Of a stretch of 64,000 nucleotides of DNA, positions 22,110 to 33,829 are shown piece after piece. Below the pieces are notes generated by a model. The model was given only the letters and a program-made list of their open reading frames with translations. It was not told the DNA's origin and searched no databases. How positions within the stretch are numbered: the stretch's first letter is position 1; each line of letters begins with the position of its first letter. The translations under genes were made by a program, and so were the position numbers. Origin of the DNA: Tubulanus polymorphus (lineage: Eukaryota; Nemertea; Palaeonemertea; Tubulaniformes; Tubulanidae); the NCBI RefSeq assembly GCF_964204645.1, contig NC_134031.1, forward strand, positions 186,001-250,000, given 5' to 3'.

Positions 22110-25100
22110 TTATTTATATCGATATTTTTTAACGCAGTCGTTGCCGAGGTCGACAACAATGACGTGTCCGTCGCTAAGACACGATAATCCGCTCGGTCGT
22201 TTCAGTTTATCGTCGTTACTGTCGATATTAAACGCGTGTTTCCCGTCCGAACCAAACACCTGAACGAAACTCCGCCCCTTTTCTGTACGAGTGGCTAAAA
22301 CAGCTCCCGATTGGTCGACGGTTACTCCTCCGTATTGACCTTTAGTATTATTAGACTCTGATATTATTTGTTTGATATATTTACCGTCTCGTGTAAACAC
22401 CTGTAATCTGTTATCGGCAACAATGATCTCGTCTCTAACGGTTACAGCCATCGAACTGATTAGTTTAAATTGTCCCGGTTTATCTCCTTTGATTCCTATT
22501 TTACTGATTAAACGACCGTTAGGTGTAAACACCAGTAATTTACCGATACCGTTATCAGCGACTATAATCTCACCTCGACTGCTTACGGCTACGTTTATCG
22601 GCTCCACAAATTCGGCAGACGTGAATCTCTGAATTTGTTCTCCGTTTCGCGAGATCTCCGTGATATGTTTAGTACGCCAGTTGACCACTAGGAGGTTACC
22701 GGTAGGTGTCATGGTGATACCCGTACCGCTCTGATGTTCCAGTCCGGTATCCGTGATATGATGTTGAAATGTTAATTCCGCGTTCAGTATTTTGATACGA
22801 CTGTTACCCGTATCTAACACGTATATATTATCGTCGCTATCGGTTACCACATTAACCGGTTGTATAAAGTTTAAACCGTTCGATCCTCTCGTTCCTAGTT
22901 TATAAATCGGGTTGTTATGTTGCGATATATTGATAATAAACGGACTTTCTTTAATCGGTCGATCGAAGATATTGATATTGAGAGTATGTTTACCTCCCGC
23001 TAGAGGAGTATAACAGATTTTATATGTTCCGTCGTCGCAGTCCGTTACTTTCACCGGAATCAGTTCATTTCTCTCGTTTCTTAATTCTACGACGATCGGA
23101 TCACCGCCGGTAGTACGAGGGTTACCGTGGTAATCTACCGTCGATACGTGTACCGTTGATCGTAGATGCGTTACGGCTGATCTGATTTGAGCGAATGAGA
23201 GCGCCGGGTAAGTTGTACTGATACGGATACGACCGAACGAGTTTAAACCGGTTATAATTCCCTGTAACGCCGTATTGTGTTTAAACTCGAATCGTAAGAA
23301 CGCGTTCTCGCGAGGTTCCGATAATAAACTCAACGCGTCCAGTTTCTCGTTTAAATCTCCGATTTTCTTCGTGATATTTCGAACTTCAACTTGATATTGC
23401 AAACCTTCGCATTCGTTTTGAACTTTAGATTTTTCGGCTTGTATCAAATCGAGTTGTTCTTTCAGACATTTTTTCTTGTCTTCGCGTAGTTTTCGACACA
23501 TTTGTAAAACGTCGTGACGTCTTTTATCGACCGTGTTGATTAAATCCTGAAATGTGCGATCGATAGCTTCCATCGTTTTATCGACGTTCGAGTCTAATTT
23601 CGTCATCTCGTCACTAACTATTTCACACGCGTTGTTTAAATTATGGATACATAAATGTGCTTTATACAGTAATATTTCCGACATACGTTTAATAGCGATA
23701 GAGAAAGGAATAACGGTATGTTCGAGGGCTCCGCGTCCGTTATGAGTTCCGCCCGTACATAGCGTGCAGAATACAGTATCGCACGACTCGCAGAATAATA
23801 ATTCCTGATTAGAATGATTCGAACATTTCGGGATGACGTCTCGTCGCTGAGACGCCATTAAATCTAGTAGTTGATTAACGATGAAACTAGGGGGCAGCGC
23901 GGTCACTCCTCCGCGAGGTATCGTGATAGTCTCGCGACATATCGGACATCGAAACGTTCCCGTATCTCGTACCTGTGATTCGGCGATACGAATTAAACAG
24001 TTTTTACAGACGGTGTGCGAACACGTGAGTAGTTTAGGCGTGTGCTCTCCGCTATCGTACTGACATAAACACGTTCCGCACGTCAGGAAACTATCGTTGA
24101 AATCCTCATAGTTTATGGACACGGTTTCTACGAGCGTAGACGACATTCCAGATTCTGAAACGATACAAAATATAGAAAACAATTAATCATAGAATGAGCA
24201 CATCGGGCACACCTCAGAGTACACGCCCTAGTATTCAGGGCACACGCCCTAGCATTCAGGGCTCACGTCCTAGTATTCAGGGCACACGTCCTAGTATTCA
24301 GAGCACACGTCCGAGTATTCAGGGAACACGTCTTATCACTCAGATCTGCACACCTCAGGTTCAGTTTTAAATGAAACCACATTTTTGAAAAGAGGTTTTT
24401 GATACAGTAGCGTAGGATAGAAGAATGTGTTAGCAGGAATGTAATTATATTTGATTGAGGAGATGGTAAGGGGTAGAGGGAGGGATAGCACACAGTGAGA
24501 CAGGTGTAGAGGGAGGGATAGCACACAGTGAGACAGGTGTAGAATACAAACAGGTTATTACTGTACACAGTGAGAAACTGTTTAAACACCTACTCAGTAT
24601 TGATAACAATCGCATGAGGAGCTCAAGGAGGATGAGGAGCTCAAGGAGGAGGAGGAGCTCAAGGAGGATGATGTTGACGATGATGTAGAGGATGACAAGG
24701 ATGAGTTGGTTTTGATAATTCACCAGTAGCTCCCACCTCCTCGTCGCCGACCCAAGTCAGAGATAGTACGCTGGATTCATACAATGTGTGCAATCTGATT
24801 TTATTTTGTTTATCAATAATTATTTGGTTTATTCTATTTCATTGAATTAATGTTTAGAATTTCAATCAGCTCAAACAGTCAGTCAAGCTAGTGGTCAGTG
24901 TTTGTTGACATCAGGTGACCAGTTCCACCAATCACAGCTAGGGTTAGGGTTAAGGGCTGTTTGTTGATATCAGGTGACCAGCTCCAGCCAATCACAGCTA
25001 GGGTTAGGGTTAAGGGCTGTTTGTTTACATCAGGTGACCAGCTCCAGCCAATCACAACTAGGGTTAGGGTTAAGGGCTGTTTGTTTACATCAGGTGACCA

Positions 25101-27490
25101 GCTCCAGCCAATCACAGCTAGGGTTAGGGTTAAGGGCTGTTTGTTGACATCAGGTGACCAGCTCCAGCCAATCACAGCTAGGGTTAGGGTTAAGGGCTGT
25201 TTGTTGACATCAGGTGACCAGCTCCAGCCAATCACAGCTAGGGTTAGTGCTGATTATTTCAAATTAGATGCCAGCTCGTGTTGTATAGCTAGTGTTGTTT
25301 AGATTAGGTGACTGGTATAGATAGAGAATTACTGATACCACGTATAAAAATATTATTATGTAAAATAATAATTGCACACTAGGGGCTGATAATATAATAC
25401 ATGTATACACAAATATATAGAATAGAGATAACAATACAATATAACATCAATACATCATCTATACATCACACATCTATACATCAATACATACATCTATACA
25501 TCATCTATACATCATCAATACAACAAAACATCAATACATCATCTATACAATATACATCTATACATCATCCATACATCACACATCTATACATCAATACATC
25601 ATCAATACAACATAACATCAATACAACAAAACATCTATACATCATCAATACAACATCTATACATCAATACAACATCTATACATCACACATCTATACATCA
25701 ATACATCATCTATACATCATCAATACAACAAAACATCAATACATCATCTATACATCAATACAACATCTATACATTTTAAAGTGTTGAGATATTTCACTGT
25801 CAGATCAAATTAATTGAATGATTCAACTTCATGTCACAATAGATTCAGTACAGAGTCCTTTACCTCTCCTAACTCAACCTCCCTCTTTACCTCTCCTAAC
25901 TCAACCTCCCTCTTTACCTCTCCTAACTCAACTTCCCTCTTTACCTCTCCTAACTCAACCTCCCTCTTTACCTCTCCTACACTCAACCTCCCTCTTTACC
26001 TCTCCTACACTCAACTTCCCTCTTTACCTCTCCTAACTCAACCTCCCTCTTTACCTCTCCTAACTCAACCTCCCTCTTTACCTCTCCTAACTCAACCTCC
26101 CTCTTTACCTCTCCTAACTCAACCTCCCTCTTTACCTCTCCTAACTCAACCTCCCTCTTTACCTCTCCTAACTCAACCTCCCTCTTTACCTCTCCTACAC
26201 TCAACTTCCCTCTTTACCTCTCCTAACTCAACCTCCCTCTTTACCTCTCCTACACTCAACCTCCCTCTTTACCTCTCCTAACTCAACCTCCCTCTTTACC
26301 TCTCCTAACTCAACTTCCCTCTTTACCTCTCCTAACTCAACCTCCCTCTTTACCTCTCCTAACTCAACTTCCCTCTTTACCTCTCCTACACTCAACCTCC
26401 CTCTTTACCTCTCCTAACTCAACCTCCCTCTTTACCTCTCCTAACTCAACCTCCCTCTTTACCTCTCCTAACTCAACTTCCCTCTTTACCTCTCCTAACT
26501 CAACCTCCCTCTTTACCTCTCCTACACTCAACCTCCCTCTTTACCTCTCCTACACTCAACTTCCCTCTTTACCTCTCCTAACTCAACCTCCCTCTTTACC
26601 TCTCCTACACTCAACCTCCCTCTTTACCTCTCCTAACTCAACCTCCCTCTTTACCTCTCCTAACTCAACTTCCCTCTTTACCTCTCCTACACTCAACTTC
26701 CCTCTTTACCTCTCCTAACTCAACCTCCCTCTTTACCTCTCCTACACTCAACTTCCCTCTTTACCTCTCCTAACTCAACCTCCCTCTTTACCTCTCCTAC
26801 ACTCAACCTCCCTCTTTACCTCTCCTAACTCAACCTCCCTCTTTACCTCTCCTGGCTCAACCTCCCTCTTTACCTCTTCTGATTTAACCTCCTCCCTGAG
26901 AACCCATTCCCCTCGGTCTGTCTGTATCTGTCTGTATACTGCAAACTCATCAATATTACAGACTAGTTTAACTGAACAAACAGTGAACTTTACATCTGAC
27001 CAAATTCTAAACTCATTCAATTAGACTCATCATATAAACACTGAAATCTGACAGCAGACCGGGAGTGAAAGGGGAGTCACAGGGGAGTGAAAGGGGAGTC
27101 ACAGGGGAGTGATAGGGAGTGAGGGGGAGTGATAGGGAGCGAGGGGGAGTGATAGGGAGTTATAAGGAATGATGGGGAAATTGGGATTGAGGGGGAGTTA
27201 TAAGGAATGATGGGGAAATTTAAGGTTGGCACAATCTCGTGACTATTGACACAGTGGTTGTAGGGTTACATAAGCGGGCATTGCTGCTGCTGCTGCTGCT
27301 GCTGCTGCAATATCATCACGCAATAACCAATCATTCTCCAAACCCCCCACATGTAACAAGGAGGGAGGGGGTTAACCTGTTGGGGAGGGGGTAACCTGTT
27401 CTTACCTGTACTACAGAACCTCTGCATTCTATTCCTGCCTCGTTCTAGACGTAACCGTGGAAATGTATCTCCTCGTTTAGATAGAGCCAT
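22110..27490 (-). CDS. TRIM-NHL E3 ubiquitin ligase (RING, B-box, coiled coil, filamin-type Ig, NHL), two coding exons
   Basis: Exons (minus): 27490-27406 and 24154-22110, joined in phase 1 to give about 709 aa. The RING (about 54-100) has C3HC4 spacing starting CGTCLCQYDSGEHTPKLLTC. A B-box type 2 (about 135-180, CESCDTVFCTLC), a coiled coil (about 190-300), a filamin/Ig-FLMN domain (about 345-440) and a six-bladed NHL propeller (about 445-709, YVLDTGNSRIKI, IIVADN) follow. By family knowledge it ubiquitinates substrates chosen through the NHL propeller. It most resembles the invertebrate thin/abba and nhl-1 group related to TRIM32, but the exact orthology is not settled. The large exon also has an ATG after the acceptor (24146) and one inside the intron (24182); the spliced start has a better context (ACAATGG) and a perfect CAG/GTAAG donor. 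Confidence 0.92.
24205..24335 (-). repeat. 21-bp minisatellite at the 5' side of TRIM intron 1
   Basis: About six copies of a 21-bp unit with CACACGCCCTAGTATTCAGG, close to the acceptor of the main TRIM exon. Confidence 0.85.
24600..24670. repeat. GAGGAGCTCAAGGAGGATGA short tandem repeat
   Basis: Three to four copies of GAGGAGCTCAAGGAGGATGA in TRIM intron 1. Confidence 0.7.
24900..25248 (+). repeat. 60-bp minisatellite carrying telomere-like TTAGGG words
   Basis: Nearly six copies of an exact 60-bp period. Each unit contains CAGGTGACCAGCTCCAGCCA, then ATCACAGCTAGGGTTAGGGT and TAAGGGCTGTTTGTTGACAT, so two TTAGGG-type repeats per unit. It lies in TRIM intron 1. Confidence 0.92.
25430..25775 (+). 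repeat. Irregular CATCTATACATCAATA repeat
   Basis: Dozens of ATACATC, ATCTATACATC and AATACAACA words without a fixed period. It gives a spurious Ile/His/Tyr-rich frame. Confidence 0.85.
25856..26875 (+). repeat. 27-bp pyrimidine-rich minisatellite (about 1 kb)
   Basis: About 38 copies of a 27- or 28-bp unit, CTCAACCTCCCTCTTTACCT plus CTCCTAA or CTCCTACA. Nearly pure pyrimidine on the plus strand. It lies in TRIM intron 1. Confidence 0.92.
27050..27220 (+). repeat. GGGAGTGA-type short repeats
   Basis: Repeated AGGGGAGTGA and GGGGGAGTGATAGGGAG words of about 14-18 bp, in TRIM intron 1. Confidence 0.75.
27282..27309 (+). repeat. (GCT)n microsatellite
   Basis: Nine uninterrupted triplets, about 100 bp inside TRIM intron 1 from the first exon's donor. 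Confidence 0.9.
27406..27490 (-). CDS. First coding exon of the TRIM-NHL gene
   Basis: ATG at 27490 encodes MALSKRGDTFPRLRLERGRN and on to RFCST, then a CAG/GTAAG donor with GT at 27405-27404. Joined to the acceptor at 24156-24155 it gives an uninterrupted frame into the RING exon (codon G/AA = Glu). The exon is Arg-rich and codes for 28 residues before the split codon. It could be missed because it is short and 3.25 kb from the main exon. Confidence 0.7.
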
Positions 27491-28087
27491 TGTTGGAGAG
27501 ATGGTAGATGAACCGGTCGGGAGAGCGCTGGGGTTTTAACCTGGTTTACCAGGGCCTCAATGAGTCACTGTATTAAATACCCTCGATATTCATCACAGAT
27601 TAACCTATAAAATTCACTTCTAGAATTCGTGAAATTTGTCGACAGTTTCACAACCTTGACCCTTATATTCACGCGGAAACCTCGACCTCGAGACCACACG
27701 AGCGACCTTGACCTTGAGACTGAGAGCAGACGTCAGCATCGATCGAACGAGAATTATCGGCAACACACGAGATCGGAAAAAAATATACCAGTATCCACGG
27801 TTACCGCGTAATAATCAGTCGTCACGGTAATATCCTGTAACAATTAATCGTCACGGTTACGATAGCCGCGAACAATCCATCGTCACGGTAACGATATCCT
27901 GTAACAATGTTTCATAATCAAGTGCCATGACAACGATCTGTTTCAACTCTTACTTGTTGAATCTGATCAAAGAAAGAATTTCAAAATTAGAAAGAGGAGA
28001 GAGAGGAGTAATACCAGACTAAGAGTTGAAACAGTGGCACAGTGACTGACTGACTGACAGTACCAGCAGTAACAGCAGCAGCAGTAA

Positions 28088-28118
<31 letters not shown>

Positions 28119-28560
28119 TACCACTGAGAGAGCTAGTACTGACTGCCGTACAAACACTAATACAGCTCTCAATCTATTTTTATATCTCTCTTCCTCCCGA
28201 GAGAAAGACAGGAAGAATTCATAACAGCAATCAGCAGCAAAAACCAACGAAACCTCCTCAATTCATTCCAACAGTCAGAAAATCAGCTAGTCCTGAGGAG
28301 GGGGCTAGTCGTAAGTGGGGACGAGGGGGGCTAGTTGTGAGGAGGGGGGCTAGTCGTGAGTGGGGACGAGGGGGCTAGTCCTGAGGAAGAAGGGAATATA
28401 GCGTCCTCTGAGTGAGGTATATCCAAATCACAAAGAATCCTTTATATCCTAGATATTGATGAAATAGTGAAGAATATTTAGAATCCTGTGTTAGTGTCGT
28501 TATTGCGCAGTAACTCACACACACACGAGACACACACTGAATGGTGTTTGTCAGGGTGAT
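27491..28560 (-). promoter_or_regulatory. Upstream region of the TRIM-NHL gene
   Basis: No gene seen on either strand. The minus strand upstream of the ATG contains TCAAGGTCA (27717-27709), which matches the ERR/FTZ-F1 extended half-site. A TCACGGTAAC-like word recurs at about 27810-27895. A CAG-rich tract lies at 28060-28121 and GGGGGCTAGTCGTGAG words at 28290-28385. Confidence 0.3.
28060..28121 (+). repeat. CAG-rich microsatellite
   Basis: Interrupted CAG triplets with AGTAACAG interruptions, ending in seven to eight pure CAG. Confidence 0.88.
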
Positions 28561-28796
28561 CTATCGCAACCCCACAGTACTGTACTGTACTGTACTGTAC
28601 TAACACAGCAGATGTCTCCAATCAAATATCGATAATCAATACATTTATATCATATCAAATATATCTATCAAACTGATGATTCAAAAAAAAATAATGAACG
28701 GATCATGAAAAAGCATTCTCTCTTAAATATAATCGAATAGAATTCTATAAGAAATCAAACTATCCTCATTTTGACGTCAATGTGTCAACTATATTC

Positions 28797-29068
28797 AGTC
28801 CAGGGGGTTCAGTCAGGGGGGTTCAGTCCAGGGGGGTTCAGTCAGGGGGGTCAGTCCAGGGGGTTCAGTCAGGGGGGTCAGTCCAGGGGGGGGGGGGGGG
28901 TTCAGTCAGGGGGGTCAGTCCAGGGGGGGGTTCAGTCAGGGGGGTCAGTCCAGGGGGGGTTCAGTCAGGGGGGTCAGTCCAGGGGGGTTCAGTCAGGGGG
29001 GTCAGTCCAGGGGGTTCAGTCAGGGGGGTCAGTCCAGGGGGGGTTCAGTCAGGGGGTCAGTCCAGGGA
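28797..29068 (+). repeat. G-rich minisatellite of TTCAGTCAGGGGGGTCAGTC
   Basis: About ten copies of a 25-28 bp unit made of runs of 5-14 G separated by TTCAGTCA and TCAGTCCA. Every unit has at least two G runs, so G-quadruplex formation is plausible. Confidence 0.9.
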
Positions 29069-29581
29069 AGGTTAAGATTTTAATAGAATTCAAACCAACC
29101 TCATTTTTATCCATAGTCGAGTTATGGTCTATTCCGAATTCCAAGCAGCACCGAATTAAAGAACAGCTTCAACAAACAAACAAACAACAAACAAACAACA
29201 CACAGATATAAACAGAATTCTACTCACGAGAATCTGAACAGAGAATCGGAAGCAGCGAATCGGAAGAGTCAGCATCGATTCCGTCTCAAGATTCACAACT
29301 AGTTATTATCAATGATTACTTCAATATTTCCCATCAGTGTCTATTACTCACTAAACTAAAATACATCGTCTGAAATCATGCTTCCAGTTTTATATCAATA
29401 AATATTCAACATTCTTTCATACACGGCTTAACAAGAATTATAACCTTTCATAAAAAACTATTTATTCTCGTTACAAACACGAGAAGCTATTTCCAGCGCT
29501 GATCAACGTTGAATATTTCCTCATGTTTGAAAATATCAATGCTTTAAAAAAAATGTAAATATGGAACATATCATTGATAAT

Positions 29582-30360
29582 AAAAAGGTTCCGATATAGC
29601 GTACGGATATAAAAAGGTTCCGATATAGCGTACGGATGTAAAAAGGTTCCGATATAGCGTACGGATGTAAAAAGGTTCCGATATAGCGTACGGATGTAAA
29701 AAGGTTACGATATAGCGTACGGATGTAAAAAGGTTCCGATATAGCGTACGGATGTAAAAAGGTTACGATATAGCGTACGGATGTAAAAAGGTTACGATAT
29801 AGCGTACGGATGTAAAAAGGTTCCGATATAGCGTACGGATGTAAAAAGGTTCCGATATAGCGTACGGATGTAAAAAGGTTCCGATATAGCGTACGGATGT
29901 AAAAAGGTTCCGATATAGCGTACGGATGTAAAAAGGTTCCGATATAGCGTACGGATGTAAAAAGGTTCCGATATAGCGTACGGATGTAAAAAGGTTCCGA
30001 TATAGCGTACGGATGTAAAAAGGTTCCGATATAGCTTACGGATGTAAAAAGGGTCCGATATAGCGTACGGATATAAAAAGGGTCCGATATAGCGTACGGA
30101 TGTAAAAAGGGTCCGATATAGCGTACGGATATAAAAAGGGTCCGATATAGCGTACGGATGTAAAAAGGGTCCGATATAGCGTACGGATGTAAAAAGGGTC
30201 CAATATAGCGTACGGATATAAAAAGGGTCCGATATAGCGTACGGATGTAAAAAGGGTCCGATATAGCGTACGGATATAAAAAGGGTCCGATATAGCGTAC
30301 GGATGTAAAAAGGGTCCGATATAGCGTACGGATGTAAAAAGGGTCCAATATAGCGTACGG
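29582..30360 (+). repeat. 29-bp minisatellite (about 27 copies)
   Basis: Unit AAAAAGGTTCCGATATAGCG plus TACGGATGT. The left half of the array mostly has GGTTCC and the right half GGGTCC, so two subfamilies are arranged in blocks. The unit has no stop in any minus frame, which produces a 270-codon open frame of no evident coding value. Confidence 0.93.
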
Positions 30361-30599
30361 ATGTTAAAAGAGAGGTCGTGTGGATGATAAAGGGTTAATA
30401 ATGTTTACCAGGTAATTCACAGACTGATGACTAATACAAACAACAGCTTGCTTAAAAAATTCACAATCTGTCAAATAATTTTGATGGATGATATTTCTCC
30501 AAACGAGTCATCGCTGCTCATTTAATTCAAATTCAACCATTTCAGCTGTTTAATGTATAAAAACAGCACTGCCAGTCTGGAAACCTGTACACTGTAAAC

Positions 30600-31385
30600 C
30601 TGTACACTGTGGAGAGAGTGGGGGAGAGAGAAGAGAGTGGGGGAGAGAGAAGAGAGTGGGGAGAAAGAAGAGAGTGGGGGAGAAGAGAGTCAGAGAGAGT
30701 AGAGAGTGGGGTAGAGAGAAGGGGAGAGAAGAGTCAGAGAGAGTAGAGAGTGGGGTAGAGAGAAGGGGAGAGAAGAGTCAGAGAGAGTAGAGAGTGGGGG
30801 AGAGAGAAGGGGAGAGAAGAGTCAGAGAGTGGGGAGAGTGGGGTAGAGAGAAGGGGAGAGAAGAGTCAGAGAGAGTGGGGAGAGTGGGGTAGAGAGAAGG
30901 GGAGAGAAGAGTCAGAGAGAGTGGGGAGAGTGGGGTAGAGAGAAGGGGAGAGAAGAGTCAGAGAGAGTGGGGAGAGTGGGGTAGAGAGAAGGGGAGAGAA
31001 GAGTCAGAGAGAGTGGGGAGAGTGGGGTAGAGAGAAGGGGAGAGAAGAGTCAGAGAGAGTGGGGAGAGTGGGGTAGAGAGAAGGGGAGAGAAGAGTCAGA
31101 GAGAGTGGGGAGAGTGGGGTAGAGAGAAGGGGAGAGAAGAGTCAGAGAGAGTGGGGAGAGTGGGGTAGAGAGAAGGGGAGAGAAGAGTCAGAGAGAGTGG
31201 GGAGAGTGGGGTAGAGAGAAGGGGAGAGAAGAGTCAGAGAGAGTGGGGAGAGTGGGGTAGAGAGAAGGGGAGAGAAGAGTCAGAGAGAGTGGGGAGAGTG
31301 GGGTAGAGAGAAGGGGAGAGAAGAGTCAGAGAGAGTGGGGAGAGTGGGGTAGAGAGAAGGGGAGAGAAGAGAAAAGGGGAGAGAG
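30600..31385 (+). repeat. 46-bp purine-rich minisatellite
   Basis: About 15 copies of a 46-bp unit with GAGAGTGGGGAGAGTGGGGT and AGAGAGAAGGGGAGAGAAGA. Nearly pure purine for about 780 bp, a candidate for triplex (H-DNA) formation. Confidence 0.92.
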
Positions 31386-31499
31386 GCAAAAAAGCCACCA
31401 GTAAAACTCTCAGAATTAAATTCAAATTGTTTTTATTGGTAGTGTTTTGATTACATCACAAGAGACTGTAATAAATAACTATAAACTGGTGAGACGGCT

Positions 31500-31570
31500 G
31501 TGCTCCATGACGCACAGCGCTGTGCTCCGAGACGCTCAGCGCTGTGCTCGGTGACGCTCAGCGCCGTGCT
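31500..31570 (+). repeat. Short GACGCTCAGCGCTGTGCTC repeat
   Basis: Four copies of a 22-bp GCTGTGCTCCGAGACGCTCA-like unit; AGCGCT is self-complementary. Confidence 0.75.
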
Positions 31571-32189
31571 GTGTGGTGGCCCACCGATCAGTCTGACAAA
31601 CATTATCATTACCATGGTAACAGTATTGCTGTCTGTAGGGTACGATAAAAAACCGATAATCACCACCAAAATGAGGCTCTCTTTAATTGATCATTTCACG
31701 CTTCACTAATTTCATTCCTCGCAGTTTTTTTACAAATTTTAAACGATATCGATATAAAATCCACGGTGGAACCAGGATCCAACTGTGGAACTGGGACCAG
31801 AAATGTGGAACAGTGACAGTGTAGAGAGAGATGAGAAGATGTAGTTTGTATAATGATGATTTTTTCTAGGTGGATAGAAACACGTGGATACAGCACACAC
31901 ACAGGTATGTAACGCACTATAGTGTGAGTGAATGGAAGATCAGGTGATGTTAGAATGATCCGATGTTTAAAACATGTTTAACACTATTTCTATCTTCAAA
32001 CAAAACGATGTCTTTTTCTTGTTGTTTCCTCTTTACACAACGTAAAACATTCAACAATTTCTCGGTAAAATGTTAACTTTTAAAATCTGAGAATCGTAAA
32101 CTAACAATGTGAAGGTCACTGAACTAAAAATTGGATACATTTCTTCACCAGGGTAGAATTTGATTTGAAGGTCAACAAGTTGTGGGAGA

Positions 32190-32302
32190 GCAGAACGTGG
32201 AAGAGTGGAACGTGGAAGAGAGAAACGTGGAAGAGTGGAACGTGGAAGAGGGGAACGTGGAAGAGTGGAACGTGGAAGAGTGGAACGTGGAAGAGGGGAA
32301 GT
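32190..32302 (+). repeat. 15-bp minisatellite GAACGTGGAAGAGTG
   Basis: Seven to eight copies of the 15-bp unit with AGTG/AGGG/AGAG variation. Confidence 0.9.
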
Positions 32303-32411
32303 TTGATAAGTTGAAAAGAGTTTGAAAAAACCACTGTACAGTGCTGCCATCTAGCAACGGTCTTACAGCTTACATGTCAGTGCAAATATGAATGGCTAGA
32401 ATCACATATGT

Positions 32412-32728
32412 TGGGCTGGTCAGTTGACTGGTCACTGTGGGAACGGGCTGGTCAGTTGACCGGTCACTGTGGGAACGGGCTGGTCAGTTGACCGGTCACT
32501 GTGGGAACGGGCCGGTCAGTTGACCAGTCACTGTGGGATCGGGCCGGTCAGTTGTCCGGTCAGTGTGGGAACGGGCTGGTCAGTTGACCGGTCAGTATGG
32601 GAACGGGCCGGTCAGTTGTCCAGTCAGTTGTCCGGTCAGTATGGGAACGGGCCGGTCAGTTGTCCGGTCAGTGTTGGAACGGGCCGGTCAGTTGTCCGGT
32701 CAGTGTGGGAACGGGCCGGTCAGTTGAC
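32412..32728 (+). repeat. 32-bp minisatellite GGTCAGTTGACCGGTCACTG
   Basis: About ten copies of the unit GGTCAGTTGACCGGTCACTG plus TGGGAACGGGCT. GTCAGTTGAC and GACCGGTC give local dyad symmetry. Confidence 0.9.
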
Positions 32729-33235
32729 TAGATTATCTAATCTAAATCTAATGAATACTTACTCTTTTTTTGCTGTAGTTTAAGTAGAGTATGAAGAGGG
32801 CTGGGAGCAGAAACTACAGCTGTGACAGGGCTGCCGACGAGGCTGCTGACAGGGCTGCTGACAGGGCTGCTGGGATTCACTGTGTCACTCGACATTGAGA
32901 TCTGATAATACAACTACTATCAAATAAATTACTGAAAATACAGAAAATAAAGCAAAAGCTGTACATTCATCGGCAACATTCAAAGCAGAAAAGGTTCAGT
33001 GGGTATAAACAGCAGCGGACGCAGCTCAGCACAACTGTTGTGGAACTGTGGAACTGAGTCCTAAAATATAACAGTTTTATAAAAACTTCGAGGCATTCAA
33101 ATTTCATAGCAAATAAAATGTATTTGTGTGATAGAGATTAAGAGTGTGAGGGAGGATTCAACCATTAATTATAAAAAACAAATACATTTCTGTCGATGGA
33201 AATTACATGCATCATGCTAGGTATATACATACATC

Positions 33236-33718
33236 ACCCTCCCCAACTCCCTCTCCCCCTCCCCAACTCCCTCTCCCCCTCCCCAACTCCCTCTCCTCAA
33301 CTCCCTCTCCCCCTCCCCAACTCCCTCTCCTCAACTCCTCTCCTCAACTCCCCTTCTCAAACCATCTCCCCTCATCAACTACCTTTCCCCAATTCCTCCC
33401 CTCAATTCCCTCTCCCCTCCAACTCCCTCTCCCCAACTCCCTCTCCTCAACTCCCCTCCTCAAACCATCTCCCCTTCTCAAACGATCTCCCCTCTTCAAC
33501 TCCCTCTCCCCAACTCCCTCTCCCCCTCCCCAACTCCCTCTCCTCAACTCCCCTTCTCAACTCCCTCTCCCCCTCCCCAACTCCCTCTCCCCAACTCCTC
33601 TCCTCAACTCCCCTCCTCAAACCATCTCCCCTTCTCAAACCATCTCCCCTCATCAACTACCTTTCCCCAATTCCTCCCCTCAATTCCCTCTCCCCTCAAA
33701 CTCCCTCTCCCCAACTCA
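33236..33718 (+). repeat. CTCCCCAACTCCCTCTCC pyrimidine-rich repeat
   Basis: Irregular CCCTCTCC, CCCAACT and CTCAACT words, with a duplicated segment (AACCATCTCCCCTCATCAAC at about 33360 and 33635). No fixed short period. Confidence 0.85.
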
Positions 33719-33829
33719 GTTCATGCACAGTTTTATTTATGTAATGAAAGGCAAAAATCTTCAAAGCATCTTTTTTCACATCTGTACAAATTATTATCAC
33801 AATAACAGCAGCAATAGCGGCAAGCAAAT

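Noticed and set aside
29536-30348. 270-codon minus-strand open frame (FYIRTLYR / FLHPYAIS repeats)
   Set aside because: It is the product of a 29-bp unit without stop codons read through three frames. No start context, splice sites or domain; the DNA repeat explains it fully.
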